Assembly: GCA_030549495.1 (NCBI GenBank)
Contig: JAUIRK010001037.1
Coordinates: 571,001-635,000 of the forward strand
From: Nectonema munidae
Lineage: Eukaryota; Nematomorpha; Nectonematoida; Nectonematidae
Direction: 5' to 3'
DNA: 64,000 nt
The notes below the pieces were generated by a model, which saw only the letters and a program-made list of their open reading frames with translations, did not search any database and was not told the DNA's origin. A program made the translations under genes and the position numbers. Positions 33,973 to 45,676 of the stretch are shown in pieces (the first letter of the stretch is position 1; each line of letters opens with the position of its first letter).

Positions 33973-36048
33973 TTCGCTGGTTAAAACGGATACTTCGTAC
34001 CATTGAAGTTGTTTGTATATAGGCGCTCTTCATTCGAGTTTAAAAAGTCTGATTCTAGGAAGGAATTAAATACGCATAATTTTTTGCTTTTTGGTCGTTA
34101 TTTATGAATAATTAATTGGCGATCAATTAATAATGTGGCCATGGTTGTTTGCAATTGTCCAAAATTTAGAAAGAACTTTTATTATGTAAAATGTAGTAGA
34201 GTATATTTGATTAAAGAATAATAAAGAGTTAGGCGACCTATTTACTTTTGTAAGGGAAGAGAGAAATGAAAAAGTGGGAGAAGTATGGGCCAGGGTTCAC
34301 GCGAGATGTCACAAGGTATATTACGTTTGAAAAGAGAGTATAGCCGTGCATCGCCTGTTATTGCTCCACAAACTTCTCTCAGAGAATTCTTCTGTAAGCA
34401 GTAGCCTAAAGAGGATAGTGATTAGTGTTGACGGAATTGCAAAAGGAGTCTACGACGAAACCAAAAGATCGAACGCCTATATTTCGGGAAAATACATTCA
34501 CGCTTTTCCTGTCGAGAAACATTTGGGCGATCAGACCAAAAGCATAGGAAACACAAGCTGGAAGAAATGGCAAAATTTTATTGCATTTTATGACATATAC
34601 ATACATAGCTTAATTGAAAACAAGAGGAACGTTTTATGGGGGAAAGACATAAGTTATGAAGTCAAGACTTTATATTTGATGCAGATCAATAAAAATATCT
34701 CACTACGAATGCCCCTCTAATTTTGGAACATTTCGTTGCAAAAAAATTGTTTATGCGATAGTAAAATTATTTTACATTTTGTGTGGTTGATTGCTAGACT
34801 TTCACGAAAATTAGTGCAATTATGTAGCAGTAGGAAGATGAGAAGTTTTATATAACTTTTCATATTATATTTTAACAATGATTATAAAAATACACATAAT
34901 TATCCATTAGTAGGGAAACCGAAATTTAAACTAAAAATCGTGAAAATTATAAAAAACTTTTGGAAAATTTCATTTTATTTATATGTATTTTTAGATGGAA
35001 AAGAAAAATTAATTTAACAAAAATCATTATCAAAATAATTTTAATATGCCCTTGAAAATTATCAACGAAGTTATGAAGCACCAACTAGTAAGTGAGTAAG
35101 GAAGTCAGAAGGTTGCAAGCCAAAAAAAAGAGAGTGGTTATATGACCAAATGGAATTAAATAAATTTAGTATATGGACATATGATCCAGAAGAAAACTAT
35201 TTTAGACTCATAAACCCACGGCAATAATAATTTATTTAAGAAAATATTTTTTATAAATTTTTTATATATTTAAATTTACGTTTTACATTTTACCATGTAA
35301 AATAAATTTTGTTTCGCACTAATTAAATTTTTGCACAGCAAAATCTTCAAAAAATCAAAGGAAACATTGGTTTGTAGGTGAAATGAAAAGAGTATACAGA
35401 ATTAGAAAGACAATAGCTAGCATTAAAATATTAAGTCATTTGTCTAAATATGTTTTAAAAAGAGGTTATGAAGAACGAAATAAGACTTCCATGCTTAAAA
35501 GAGTTTCAGTTTTTGAAAAGTACAATAAATAAACCATGTCTAATTTTGTAAGCACGAGAGCGGGTAATTCTTGAATATTTTGATTTATTCAACAAAAAAA
35601 TAACAAAATATTGACAATGTAGTGCCATTGATTATTCGTTCTCACGTATGGCTGTGTTATCCACTTGGTTTAGTTGTGCACGCAAATGCTATGCAGGATC
35701 GATAAATACCAACGTACGCATGCCTTCATTCAAGAAGGAAGAAACTCTTGGCAACTACAAAAAGTAATTATACTTTTTAATTGCAAAATAAAACAACAAC
35801 ACTTTACATCTAATCTTTCAGTGCCATGTTTGTAATTTTCAAGCGATCAATACTGGAGTAGTAGTGAATGCAAGTTTGTTCACTCAGATTAAGAATTCAA
35901 TGGGAGAGTACTATCTTGAGTACTTATTCTTTTCAAATAGCTTAAACCTAATTTTAATTAGAAGAAAAAGTCACCTTTATCTTCTGTGTCTTTAACACTA
36001 TATTAGGTTCTATGAAAATATCTCAATTAGATGCTACCAAGCAAGCCA
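33973..36048. other. AT-rich DNA with one unassigned ORF
   Basis: The plus-strand frame 34346-34720 (GTG-initiated, 124 codons) contains LSENSSVSSSLKRIVISVDG, then KRSNAYISGKYIHAFPVEKH. It is locally GC-richer than the flanks and could be an exon, but no family or splice pair is clear. The rest shows nothing. Confidence 0.45.
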
Positions 36049-36165
36049 ATTTTCCCATGTCCACTTTGTCGATTGTAAACTATCTGGCCAATCATAGTTT
36101 ACCGATTCTCAGTTTGTCCATTCCCAATTTGAAGATTTGCAAAGCATTCGACCAAATCGACTCCA
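36049..36165. repeat. degenerate ~15-bp minisatellite
   Basis: Units such as ACTTTGTCGATTGTA, AGTTTACCGATTCTC, AGTTTGTCCATTCCC and AATTTGAAGATTTGC follow one another at about 15 bases. The 73-codon plus-strand frame over this stretch is a by-product of the repeat. Confidence 0.6.
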
Positions 36166-36239
36166 AAAATTGGAAAGCGATAATTTTTTTTATTTTTTCA
36201 CGTGCACATTTGCTTCAGCCAAATAGTTTTTAGTGGGTC

Positions 36240-37378
36240 TAAATTTAATCTGGCTACCGCTTCCACCATATAAGGAATTGGAAACACAAGTAAATAAGAA
36301 TTCACGATTATGCCGACTTTTCAATATTTTCCCATAATATTCAAATCTCTGTCTTTCCATAATCAATATATAATTCTTTACACTAGAGTAAGACAAAAAC
36401 TGTGCTCTTTCTGACACAGTTATTTGTTTTTTTTAGCGATTCTCTCTTATCTTTGTTTTTTTGATTTCATATGTAAGCAGAACTCATTTTTATATAAAGA
36501 TGAAAGTGAGAAGTAGTGATTAATACGTGTTTAATTTTGATTCGATTAAAGATATACTTGACAAGAACACATGTGGCCATGGTGTGGTCTCTTAACAAAC
36601 ACATTACATTCATAATGAAATAAAGTACAGAAAAAGAAGGATATACAATACGTGAATAAGAACGAAAAAATTATAAAAAAGACTTAAAGTTTTTCAAAGA
36701 TTGTCATTTTAACAAAAAAAATGAAATTACTTATTAAATTTTTATCTTAATTTTTAAGTTTAAATCAAGATAAAAGTGGCATAGCGCATTCTCGTGCATA
36801 TTTTCTAATGTGTGTTGATGCTTGATTCGAGGAATTGATTTTCATGGAATCAATTTTCATGGAATGATTTTCATGGAACGTTCAAGCTAGCAACTTTACA
36901 AAACCTCAGTAGATATAGCAATTCCCAAAAATTAAATTATACGTTTCATATATGTTGAATTAAGCAAGAACATTCTGCCCTCGGAAATGAAAGATTAAAA
37001 AAGCTGCTATGCTGAAAGTTTCAAATATTTAACTTTCGATAGTTATAATTCTGAAAAATTGAGATGAATTCAGACAAATTGCAGCATTTTAAAAATCATA
37101 AGAAAGCACACAAAGTTTAAAAAAACCCACATACTCAGAGACACTCACGCATATTACACATGGCCATATAAAATACACACGTATAAGGATAGACAGATAG
37201 GCGGCATAGATTATACAATGCAAGGGCTCATAATAGAAGTTAGTATTGGTGACTCGCCCGTATTAGTCCTCTTCGCCCGTTTACAAGCGTATTGAAGGCG
37301 AACGCAGTCTTGGGATTTATTTTTTGTGCTCTTGAAAGATTTAATGGATACACTCAAAATTAAATAAACTTTTTTTCA
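36240..37378. other. AT-rich DNA with a 15-bp triplication
   Basis: 36832-36879 contains GAATTGATTTTCATG, GAATCAATTTTCATG and GAATGATTTTCATG in tandem. 37130-37320 has a CA-rich stretch whose end (GATTATACAATGC...AGAAGTTAGTATT) loosely resembles 49366-49420. No gene is supported. Confidence 0.5.
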
Positions 37379-37390
37379 TCAATTGAGGGT

Positions 37391-37563
37391 TGGTTGGAGA
37401 TATCAAAGCATTTTCAGCCGAAAGGCTATATGCTCGCATTGAGCTTAAGATGGTTAATCACAGTTTTTGTAAATTTGTTTTTAAGAGTTGGGAGCCTTGG
37501 TAATCGAACCCCTGACCTTCAAGAGTTAAGCTGAGAGGTACACCCTGACAACCATTAAGGCTC
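37391..37563 (-). mobile_element. tRNA-derived SINE with 12-bp target duplication
   Basis: TCAATTGAGGGT occurs at 37379-37390 and 37564-37575, bracketing 173 bases. Read on the minus strand the insert starts GAGCCTTAATGGTTGTCAGG and contains a B-box-like GGTTCGATTAC. AAGGCTC after the T-arm can pair with the initial GAGCCTT, as in an acceptor stem. A non-tRNA body of about 100 bases follows, ending in CCAACCAACC. This is the structure of a SINE (tRNA-like head, unrelated body, short-repeat tail). The A box is poorly preserved. The parent tRNA cannot be named. Confidence 0.7.
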
Positions 37564-37903
37564 TCAATTGAGGGTGAAAAATTTTAATAAGGGTTATTTT
37601 CTGCTTTTTTTCTTGGATGAATTATGATGTAACTTTCTTAAATTTTCTTTTTGCAGCATTTTTGACAAACACGGTATTACTTTAAAATAAAGAGAAAATG
37701 AGATAAAAAACGCAACATATTTGTATAAAATAATGTATACTTTCTTTGTATTGCAGGAGATTTTCGTGTTTTTGTAGGATGAAGAGGCATTGATAGCATG
37801 AGTTCTTTCTAAAACAAGAAGGTACAAATAAAACCGTAATCCAAAAACTTTTTACATGTTAAATCCTATGGAAACCACATAATAGACCATAATAGAGAAT
37901 ATA

Positions 37904-38043
37904 TTAACCTATTAAGTCCCAATGTTCCCATTGGGGAGCATAAGTAATTTCATCTTCGTCTGCTTTTTTCAATGACTTTGAATATAAATCGTCTCCGTTT
38001 TTTTTTAAATATCGTCTGATTTTTATGGTACTTAATGGGTTAA
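37904..38043. mobile_element. TTAA-flanked miniature element, copy B
   Basis: The element is 37908-38039 between TTAA at 37904-37907 and 38040-38043. The ends read CCTATTAAGTCCCA and, reverse-complemented, CCCATTAAGTACCA. Its reverse complement aligns along its whole length with the copies at 38304 and 43964 (CAGACGATATTTAA, CGGAGACGATTTATATTC, AAATTACTTATG), so it is inverted relative to them. Confidence 0.88.
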
Positions 38044-38299
38044 AAAGGAGTATGTGAAGTAAAATCATGTGTATGTATATATTTTGAAAACATCAATAAG
38101 TTGGAAGGGGAGACAAGTTCTCACAAGTTTTGTTCACAAAAATTATTTTACGCCTGCATTTGTCTGTGTACATGGTTTGATATAATAAAAATGGCAAGAC
38201 GACGTAGCAAGAAATTGTTTACTTTTAATAAGAACTAGGTCGTGAGATTGAAAACCTTGCTTTGAATTGTCAATTTTTTAAAGTTAATTTTGCTATGAT

Positions 38300-38437
38300 T
38301 TAACCCATTTAAGACCAAGCAAAGCAGACGATATCTAAAAAAACGCAGACGATTTATATTCTAAGTCATTGAAAAAAGCAGACGAAGATGAAATTACTTA
38401 TGTTCCAAAATAGGAACATTGGTCGTAAATGGGTTAA
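38300..38437. mobile_element. TTAA-flanked miniature element, copy C
   Basis: The element is 38304-38433 (130 bp) with perfect TTAA on both sides. The ends CCCATTTAAGACCAA and TTGGTCGTAAATGGG are inverted repeats. It is nearly identical to the copy at 43964 and opposite in orientation to the one 260 bp upstream. Confidence 0.92.
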
Positions 38438-39425
38438 AAAAAGTTTAATTACTGAAGGAGAAATTTTAAATTAACACCCCTTAGCAATTATGAGAAAAAC
38501 CAATGAGACCGGTAGCGACCCATCGAGAAATATTCGTTATCTTAACTTCATTTTTATGGGAAGGTTATTTAACAAATCGAAATAAACACTAATTCTTATA
38601 TTATCTTTTATTCCATAACGAAGACCTAAATAAAATTGTGTGTATACCCTTACTTATTATAAATTAAAAATTTGTTGTTTTCCTTCTCTATACAAATGCC
38701 ATATGTTGAAAGAGAGCGCGGAGTCATGAAGAGTGTGTTTTGAGTAGCGTCTTGAAACCAAGGTCCGATCCAGTTCTTCGTGAAATAACAACGCCCTAAA
38801 AGTTAGAGTGAACTGCATTAAGTATAACTTTGAATATCCTTTTTCTCCATATCTTCAATTTTCCGAGAAAATTTACTTTTTAACATATTATTCATGGTAG
38901 CAACTTTGCGCACACGATTCCCACATAACTTAGTTTGAGAACCATTGTTTCATACACCGAAATACTGAATCAAGATTTTGGTGTTGTTAAATACCAGCTC
39001 GCTTAATGTATATTTTTAATAAGCATTAGTGTATTAACACCTAACATGTGAGACCCGCGATTGTGTTCTATAGAAAAGCCTGCGTCATACAAAAAAATTA
39101 GATCTTTCACCCCACTCTTCAGGGATGTTATAAATTTATATATATATTATATATAATATAGTATAGTATAATTATAGTGCTTTTATCATTTTTTGCTTCA
39201 AAAGACGGTTGCGCCTTAAAAGCCAGGATATATACTGTAATTCTTTATTTACAATATTTGATCAATTTATCTTCTTGCTATACAAAAGTTAGAGTAGAGA
39301 ATCCTGCTAACTAAAAAAGCGTACCTTGAATATGGGATAATCTGAAGCCTTTTATATCTCAGCATTGTTTGAGATGACGACCTTCCTTGTATATTAATAC
39401 ACAAGTGATACTTTGATATTTGCAG
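38438..39425. other. AT-rich DNA without genes
   Basis: Contains a TA-rich simple stretch at about 39136-39175. No family recognised. Confidence 0.55.
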
Positions 39426-39698
39426 TGTTCTAAAGGGGTTGTGTGTGTGGAAACAGAAATATACTTACATGTCATGGAAAGGCAAGACGTTTCAAGTGTT
39501 TTGATAACTCCAATTTTATATAAGGATCTTAACGTTTGTGTTTCCTTTAACAAAAACATTGTCCTAGGAGTGGGGGATAGGCTGTTTATACTTCACACAA
39601 TTATCACATTCACCAAGATGGGAAAAGATATCTTAGAGTATTGCTTTTATCTTTTCGATATTCCACAACTTTTTCAAGATCAATTAGAAACAATGTAA
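39426..39698 (+). CDS. possible terminal exon of an unrecognised gene
   Basis: An acceptor-like ACTTTGATATTTGCAG (AG at 39424-39425) precedes a frame reading CSKGVVCVETEIYLHVMERQ, then DVSSVLITPILYKDLNVCVS, NKNIVLGVGDRLFILHTIIT and ending DIPQLFQDQLETM. The composition is protein-like and without repeats. No domain, signal peptide or membrane segment is obvious. It could equally be a chance frame. Confidence 0.28.
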   Translation, partial: CSKGVVCVETEIYLHVMERQDVSSVLITPILYKDLNVCVSFNKNIVLGVGDRLFILHTIITFTKMGKDILEYCFYLFDIPQLFQDQLETM

Positions 39699-39701
39699 TC
39701 T

Positions 39702-39703
<2 letters not shown>

Positions 39704-39732
<29 letters not shown>
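39704..39732. repeat. (CA)n microsatellite
   Basis: About 14 uninterrupted CA units. Confidence 0.97.
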
Positions 39733-39736
<4 letters not shown>

Positions 39737-40742
39737 AAAGATTAAAGTGATTAAACAAACAGAGAAAGAACTTTGGCACGCAAGTACACTGTTCGAGGGA
39801 AGGAGGTATGGAATTGCGTCTTAAGATTCAAGCAATGATTTTCGCTAATGTTTTCCAATGTAGTCCTTACGGAGCCCGCGGGGTCATTTAATTGCTAAAT
39901 TTGTTTCTAGAATTATTTGAGGCAGCATATTCAAAGATTTTGCATAAATTTTTAATGTAAAAAGAAATTTTGATAATTTTTTCATTTATTTTTGGTATTT
40001 ATTAAAAAATTGTGAACAAATATTCTGAAAATAAAATCCCCACACCTGATTTGGATCGACGGGTCTATAACGAGACCTAGAGTCAAAGGCTATAATGAAA
40101 TGAGTTAAAACATTGTAAAAACTGTATTACTTTGAAAATTAAGTCTTTTAATTGATACACCCTTTTCAACGTGAAAGAAAACTTAAATCGGTATCTTTTG
40201 AATAAGGTTATTTCTATTGCACTGAAAATAGTTGGATGAGTATGCATTTAATGTTTGAATCTTATTCAATCGATCTATATGTAGAATTAAGACATTAGAG
40301 CAGTTGAAAATATCTCAACGCCATTTTGTATACAAGAATAGCAGGCATACAAGATAAATTGTTTCAGCTCAAACATTTCAGTGTGTGTTTAATTAAATAA
40401 TTTCTTTTGTTCCATACTCGCCCCTGAGACAATAAAGGCGAAGGAGAAATGATGAAGCAAGGCTCCCTATTCATTTCCTTCATCCAATTCAAGTATTTGT
40501 GATCTTAAAAGTAAATTCACATCAAACGAATAAATCAATTATACTGTAATTATGTGAGCTGTCTATCCCTATCCATACAAAAAAGAGTATGGATGTGGCA
40601 ATGGCCTATTCTTCGATTAATTTAGACTTCAAAAGTTAAAATCACCAAAGAGAGGTCTCTCACTTTACTTTCACTGAAATTCGATCGACACGTCGTACAA
40701 GCAGTATGGCAGCACCTCGAAATGTTTTGAAATCTTTTGCGT
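39733..40742. other. no gene recognised
   Basis: AT-rich DNA with no transposon end or domain visible. Confidence 0.55.
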
Positions 40743-41020
40743 GCTTTGGGGTGTGTAATATATTTGCTATATACAGTTAATTTTTAAGTAATTTGCAATT
40801 ATTTTCATAGTTGTAAAACAATTTACGCCATTTTTAAGTGTTTCAAAGAGTTTTGGAAGGCTTTCATACATTTTTCTTGTTTTGGGGCACCCAACATATT
40901 TGCTATATTTAATTCGTTTTGAAATATATAGACATTGTTTTCATAGTTTTAAAACATACGTTTTGAGTATTTTGGAATGATAAATGAAATTCTGGTGTGT
41001 TTTCGGGTGTTTAGTTTGAC
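40743..41020. repeat. diverged tandem duplication, ~136-bp unit
   Basis: GCTTTGGGGTGTGTAATATA then TTTGCTATAT at 40743 onward recurs as TGTTTTGGGGCACCCAACAT then ATTTGCTATAT, offset by 136 bases. Both units later contain TTTTCATAGTT(G/T)TAAAACA. A third partial start, GTGTTTTCGGGTGTTTAG, lies near 40998. Units have diverged considerably. Confidence 0.7.
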
Positions 41021-42056
41021 CCTCGGTGAAAAATTCTCTAAAGTCGTAAGATTCCCTTAAATATACATTCCCAATGAAATGTACTAATTTGAAAATTTAT
41101 TCATCTTTTATTATTTTAATTGTATAGTTTAAAATTTAGGGTTTTTCATCTTCATTAAGTATGGCTGAATCGGTTAAAAAAGACGAAATAATTTCTTTGA
41201 AAAACAAAACTTTTAAGAAAGCTGAGTAAGTTTTTAAGAAAAAGTTTGTCTTTTAGTACAAATATTTTAATTAAGTAATGAATTTTGTGACTTTTAAGTG
41301 ATCGTATCAAAATTTTGACAATACTTTGAAAAAATAATTTGAACCATTTTAATTATTTTCATGTGGTTAACGGTTAGTTAATGAGAATTGAAGGTATTTC
41401 ATGGGGCGTTTATAGATGGAGAGAGGGTGTTTGATAACACATGTAGGAGTGAGGTTATCTATACCTTTTTAGCTTTAAAATAGGATGAGTAATTTTAAAA
41501 ATGAGAATACCAAATTTCAAAATGGGAATATAGAACTTCAAAATGGAAACACTAATTTTGAAAGCGTGAGAAGCAGGCTTTGCAAATTGGAACCTTCGCT
41601 TTTATCGAACATGTTTCATACTTTTAAAATAAAATATCTTGAAAACAAATATTTAAAGTAGCTTGAAAACTGGAACATCTTGAAAGCTATAAATATAAAA
41701 CAACCAAAGTTAATTAGCTGCCTATATTACTATGTTCATTATGATTCAAAACTTTCTGTCTTTTTTAAAGCCCTGTTGGAAAACGATGTGTAAAAAGTGA
41801 TGTGTAAAACAAAATGATGCAGTATAAAAATATGTGATATGTAAAAAAATGGGAGAAATTGAGAAATTTATTATGTCAAATACAAAGTGTTTATCAAAAA
41901 AATATATGTATCTGTTTGACTGAAAATTTTAATATAGACACTAAAAGTTTGCTTAACAGGTAGTGAGCTGACTGTTTTCTGCATGTTAGAAAATCAGAAA
42001 GATCAAGTATATTGTAAAAATAGTTGAAATATTGAATTTCTTTATGAAAAATTTCC
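41021..42056. other. AT-rich DNA without genes
   Basis: No recognisable feature on either strand. Confidence 0.55.
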
Positions 42057-42490
42057 TTACCCGAATAAAATTTGAAGGATGCTGCGTATGTAAGTAAGAC
42101 CTATAGTATTGCAACAATGGATAGCTGAATTAGCTTGAAAGTTTAAGAAATTTTTATCAACCCAATTTAACAGATGAAAATTTGTTGCTGATGTTCTGAT
42201 GAAATGACGATCAATGTTTAAGAATATATCGCAGGCATAAAGAATGACGTTGGCGAAACTTTCAATTGGATATATGAAGTCATTTATATGCAGATTTAAT
42301 AGAAGAGGCACAAGGAACTCCTGCTATTACTTTTTTATCAGATGATACCTGATTCAATTCCACATACTGATAACGATGAGTCAGGTAAGACGATGGCCAT
42401 CCATGAAATTCGCGTCTGAAACGGAGGCGATGAAATTTATAGAGAAGAATTTTATGATTCACTGAATCGACATGGATTAAAAATCTAAAA
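42057..42490 (-). mobile_element. LINE reverse-transcriptase fragment
   Basis: The minus strand reads SVNHKILLYKFHRLRFRREF, HGWPSSYLTHRYQYVELNQV and KKVIAGVPCASS (changed GVPQGS), then after a frame change PLLLNLHINDFIYPIESFAN, ILYACD (changed YADD box) and LLNWVDKNFLNFQA. These are consecutive blocks of a non-LTR reverse transcriptase palm and thumb (AFDxVNHxIL, W-x-SYL-NR-QYV, GVPQGS-LGPLLF-L-IND, YADD, L-W---N-L). It is a short, heavily decayed internal fragment, more eroded than the LINE at 11-12.5 kb and not clearly the same family. Confidence 0.75.
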
Positions 42491-43558
42491 AAATCCCTTT
42501 CACTCTTTCACACAAAGGGATAATAGAATCTTGCGTGGACTTGTTCTTTACAAAACTAAATAGTTTGAAGGTATTCTATTAAGCTTTTCAAGAAAAGGTG
42601 TCATTTTGAAAATCACCCGTTTTTCAAAAAACTTTTCAAAAGAAGATAAAATAGAAATAAGTCTGAAACTTGAGAGTGATGAGTTAATCTTTTTAGAATT
42701 AGCACAACTGTGATACCTTTAATTTTTCTGAAAATTGTCCAAACTTTAATAATAATTAAGCTTTCAATAATTGAAAAAGATACGCAGACATGACCAATGC
42801 TAGAAAGAGATAAGTATTAATTTTAATTATTATGAACTTTAAAATATTTATTAAATTTTAATCGATAAAATTTATTAACTTTTCATAAAATTTGGATTAA
42901 AATTTAGAGGAAAAAAAGCTAAAATTATTATTGAGAGGAACATAACAATCTATAAACTTCACATCGAAATCAAATCGAAACGAACGTATCGTTTGAAGTA
43001 TTGCTGTCATAATTTGTTGTAGTACATGAATCAAAGTTGAAAATCTTCCTTATACTAATGCATGTGTTTTCGAAATTGTGAAAATAAAATTTTTACTTTG
43101 CTAATTTGGGAGAATACTTATATAGTATAACAAGGGATAATTATAGAGTATAATTGTTTCATTGTCTTTAATTTTTGTGTCATTTATACAAATGTCTCGG
43201 AATATTTTTTGACGATTTTGATTTGATTTTCATACTTCTTTAAGTTTCTATTTTATACAACAAAATATTAATTTGTTTATTTGATAATAAAGTTTTAAAA
43301 AAAAAAAGTAAATTAATAACTTTAGGAAATTTTAGTGGAATACGCAATAAATAATATTACACTCACAATGTGTTCATATTACATTCCTAGCATCCAAAAC
43401 AAAGAGATCTCCGCTCTTTACATGGAAAATGTCGAATTTTAGTGTCTCAAAAAATTTTTTAATTTATGTAAAACTGCTTAAATTTGAAAAACGTGAACGA
43501 TTCGGAAAATGTTTTATTAAAATTAAAAATAATTTCGGGGTTTTTTCCCCCCCTTTTT

Positions 43559-43591
<33 letters not shown>

Positions 43592-43959
43592 TCAAAAATA
43601 AAAATTAAAATATTCCTACATGAAAAACCTATGTAAAACTGTCAATTTATTATATTTCATTATAAACAAATTCCATGTTGATCAAAATATCAATTAAAAT
43701 AAAAACATAATTTTTCATCAAGACAGTTTAAAAATCAATTTTTAAAATATTTTTTAAAAGTAAAAAACACGCTCTTTAAAGAGAAAGTTATTTCATATAC
43801 TCTGAGTAAATTATCTGATTTACAAAGCTTAATTCATATGCTGAATGTATTTTATGAATATTTAAACAAAGTGTCGAAAGACGCGTCGAAACTAATAAGG
43901 TTATACTTTCGTATTAGTGTGTATTTCTACAGAATATATCATTAAAATTACCTTTAACA
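42491..43959. other. AT-rich DNA with a poly-A run
   Basis: A run of about 26 adenines lies at 43566-43591, preceded by GGGGTTTTTTCCCCCCCTTTTTT, a chain of homopolymers. No gene recognised. Confidence 0.55.
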
Positions 43960-44096
43960 TTAACCCATTTAAGACCAAGCAAAGGAGACGATATCTAAAA
44001 AACGCAGACGATTTATATTCAAAGTCATTGAAAAAATCAGATGAAAATGAAATTACTTATGTTCCAAAATAGGAACATTGGTCGTAAATGAGTTAA
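43960..44096. mobile_element. TTAA-flanked miniature element, copy D
   Basis: The element is 43964-44092 (129 bp) with TTAA on both sides. The ends CCCATTTAAGACCAA and TTGGTCGTAAATGAG form inverted repeats. It is nearly identical to the copy at 38304 and in the same orientation. Confidence 0.92.
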
Positions 44097-45632
44097 ATAA
44101 CCTTATTTAAGTTAAATTTATTTGTTTTTAGTGTTTCCTTTCATGGAATTTTAACTAAACCTGTAAGCTATTAAAAATTTTTTTGGAAATAAATTTCACA
44201 AATAAAGCCTTAAATTATTCATGATTTTTTTTTATTAAAAAAAATTAAACTTTTTATTAAATAAGGAGAAAATATGTTTTTATTGAGCTAATTATGAATG
44301 CATTTTAATTGGTTTAAAGACATTTAAAGCTGTTAAATATATAACAAACTTTTTAAATATATTCTTGGACTTGTGAATATAAATGAACGTGCTTTAGTAA
44401 TTTATCTGAATCTCAAATTAAAACCACTTTAAGAGACATCATCTTTAAAATTATCTGATAATTAATTTCAACTTTATTAAAGTAATGAAAAATTTCATTT
44501 TTTTGACTTGACATAAAAAGGTGCAAAAAATTATAAAATTTATAGCAAGTGGATTTAAAATTTATTTTTAGATTTTTGATTTAAAGTAAAATTGACCTTT
44601 TTTACTTTATTCTCGTTTTTTATTCGCTCGTGCTGCACAAGGATCACTAAGTCATATCATTTTATCGATCCTAAGTACAACTCCCATCCCATTTACAAAC
44701 CAAACCAAACTTGATTGAAAAATCAAGGGAAAATGATCAAAATTCGGAGGAGAGGGGGCGATATTTATCGCACAACCTTTAGATACGTCATTGACTCACA
44801 TTGTTGTGAGTTGGGATGCTGGAAATTTTTCTCGTTTAGACTTTGATAAAATTCCCCACGGTTTTCAGACACGCTTTCTAAACCCAGTAAACTTCGCCAG
44901 TGGCTCTAAACAACAAGATGTACACAACCAGCAGATCCTCTTACATCTGAACGTTCCCCTTTTATCAGCTGTTTGGGGAAGCGCTTCGAATATCCTAGAA
45001 ACTAACTAGAATGTGACAAAGATAAAAGAAATACTTTTTTCAACACTTCTACTTTTCTAGCATGAAATAATGTATACATACAATTGAAAGTGAAATTAAA
45101 CATTGTAGACATTTTCTATTACATGTGGAAGTCAGTTTTCACGTATTAAAAAACTTCGAAAACATTGCTGTCCTTCAGAGCTGTCTCCATTTGAAGGAGA
45201 GACCTCTATTTCATGATTTAGGTTTACGGCAAAGCGGGGATTAAGGAGTTAAACAATGCAAATAAAAATATAAACAATGCAGACACAATACCTTTCTTTT
45301 CTATTATGGTTTGATAAATAAATTTTCTAAGCAAAAATCAATCTGCAAATCAGTGAACATTGATTCCACTGATTGCGTATTATGTAGGCAAATCAGAATG
45401 TCAAATCCCCAAAAAAATTGCTAGTCTATACTAGTTACAGAAAGTTTTTAGTTCACTACAAAATTTTTGATTTATGTTTCGTCCATTAAACTCTATACAC
45501 GTATTCGCGTAGCCAAAAACCTTCTTAAAAATCAACTTACAAACTATCCTAATTCATTTATAGTTTTTGAATTTGCATCCAAGGGAAAAACATTCTTGCA
45601 TAACAGGGTAGATGATAGAGACGTCACGATCA
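44097..45632. other. AT-rich DNA, low-confidence ORF
   Basis: The plus frame 44791-45009 (from TTG) contains LDFDKIPHGFQTRFLNPVNF and HLNVPLLSAVWGSASNILET in a GC-richer block. TAGATACGTCATTG at 44782-44795 resembles an hAT end without a partner. Nothing is conclusive. Confidence 0.4.
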
Positions 45633-45676
45633 GGAATCGAACCTCGTAATACTGCATCGCTTGCACAACTAGTCCA
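45633..45676 (-). mobile_element. tRNA-like head of a probable SINE
   Basis: Read on the minus strand, TGGACTAGTTGT (10 of 12 matches to the A-box consensus) is followed 33 bases on by GGTTCGATTCC, a perfect B box. The spacing is shorter than in a functional tRNA and no acceptor stem closes, so it is a SINE head or tRNA pseudogene. The body beyond 45633 cannot be delimited. Confidence 0.55.

Noticed and set aside
37483-37567. Functional tRNA gene
   Set aside because: The A box and anticodon arm are degenerate, and the unit extends into a non-tRNA body bracketed by target duplications, so a SINE is the better reading.
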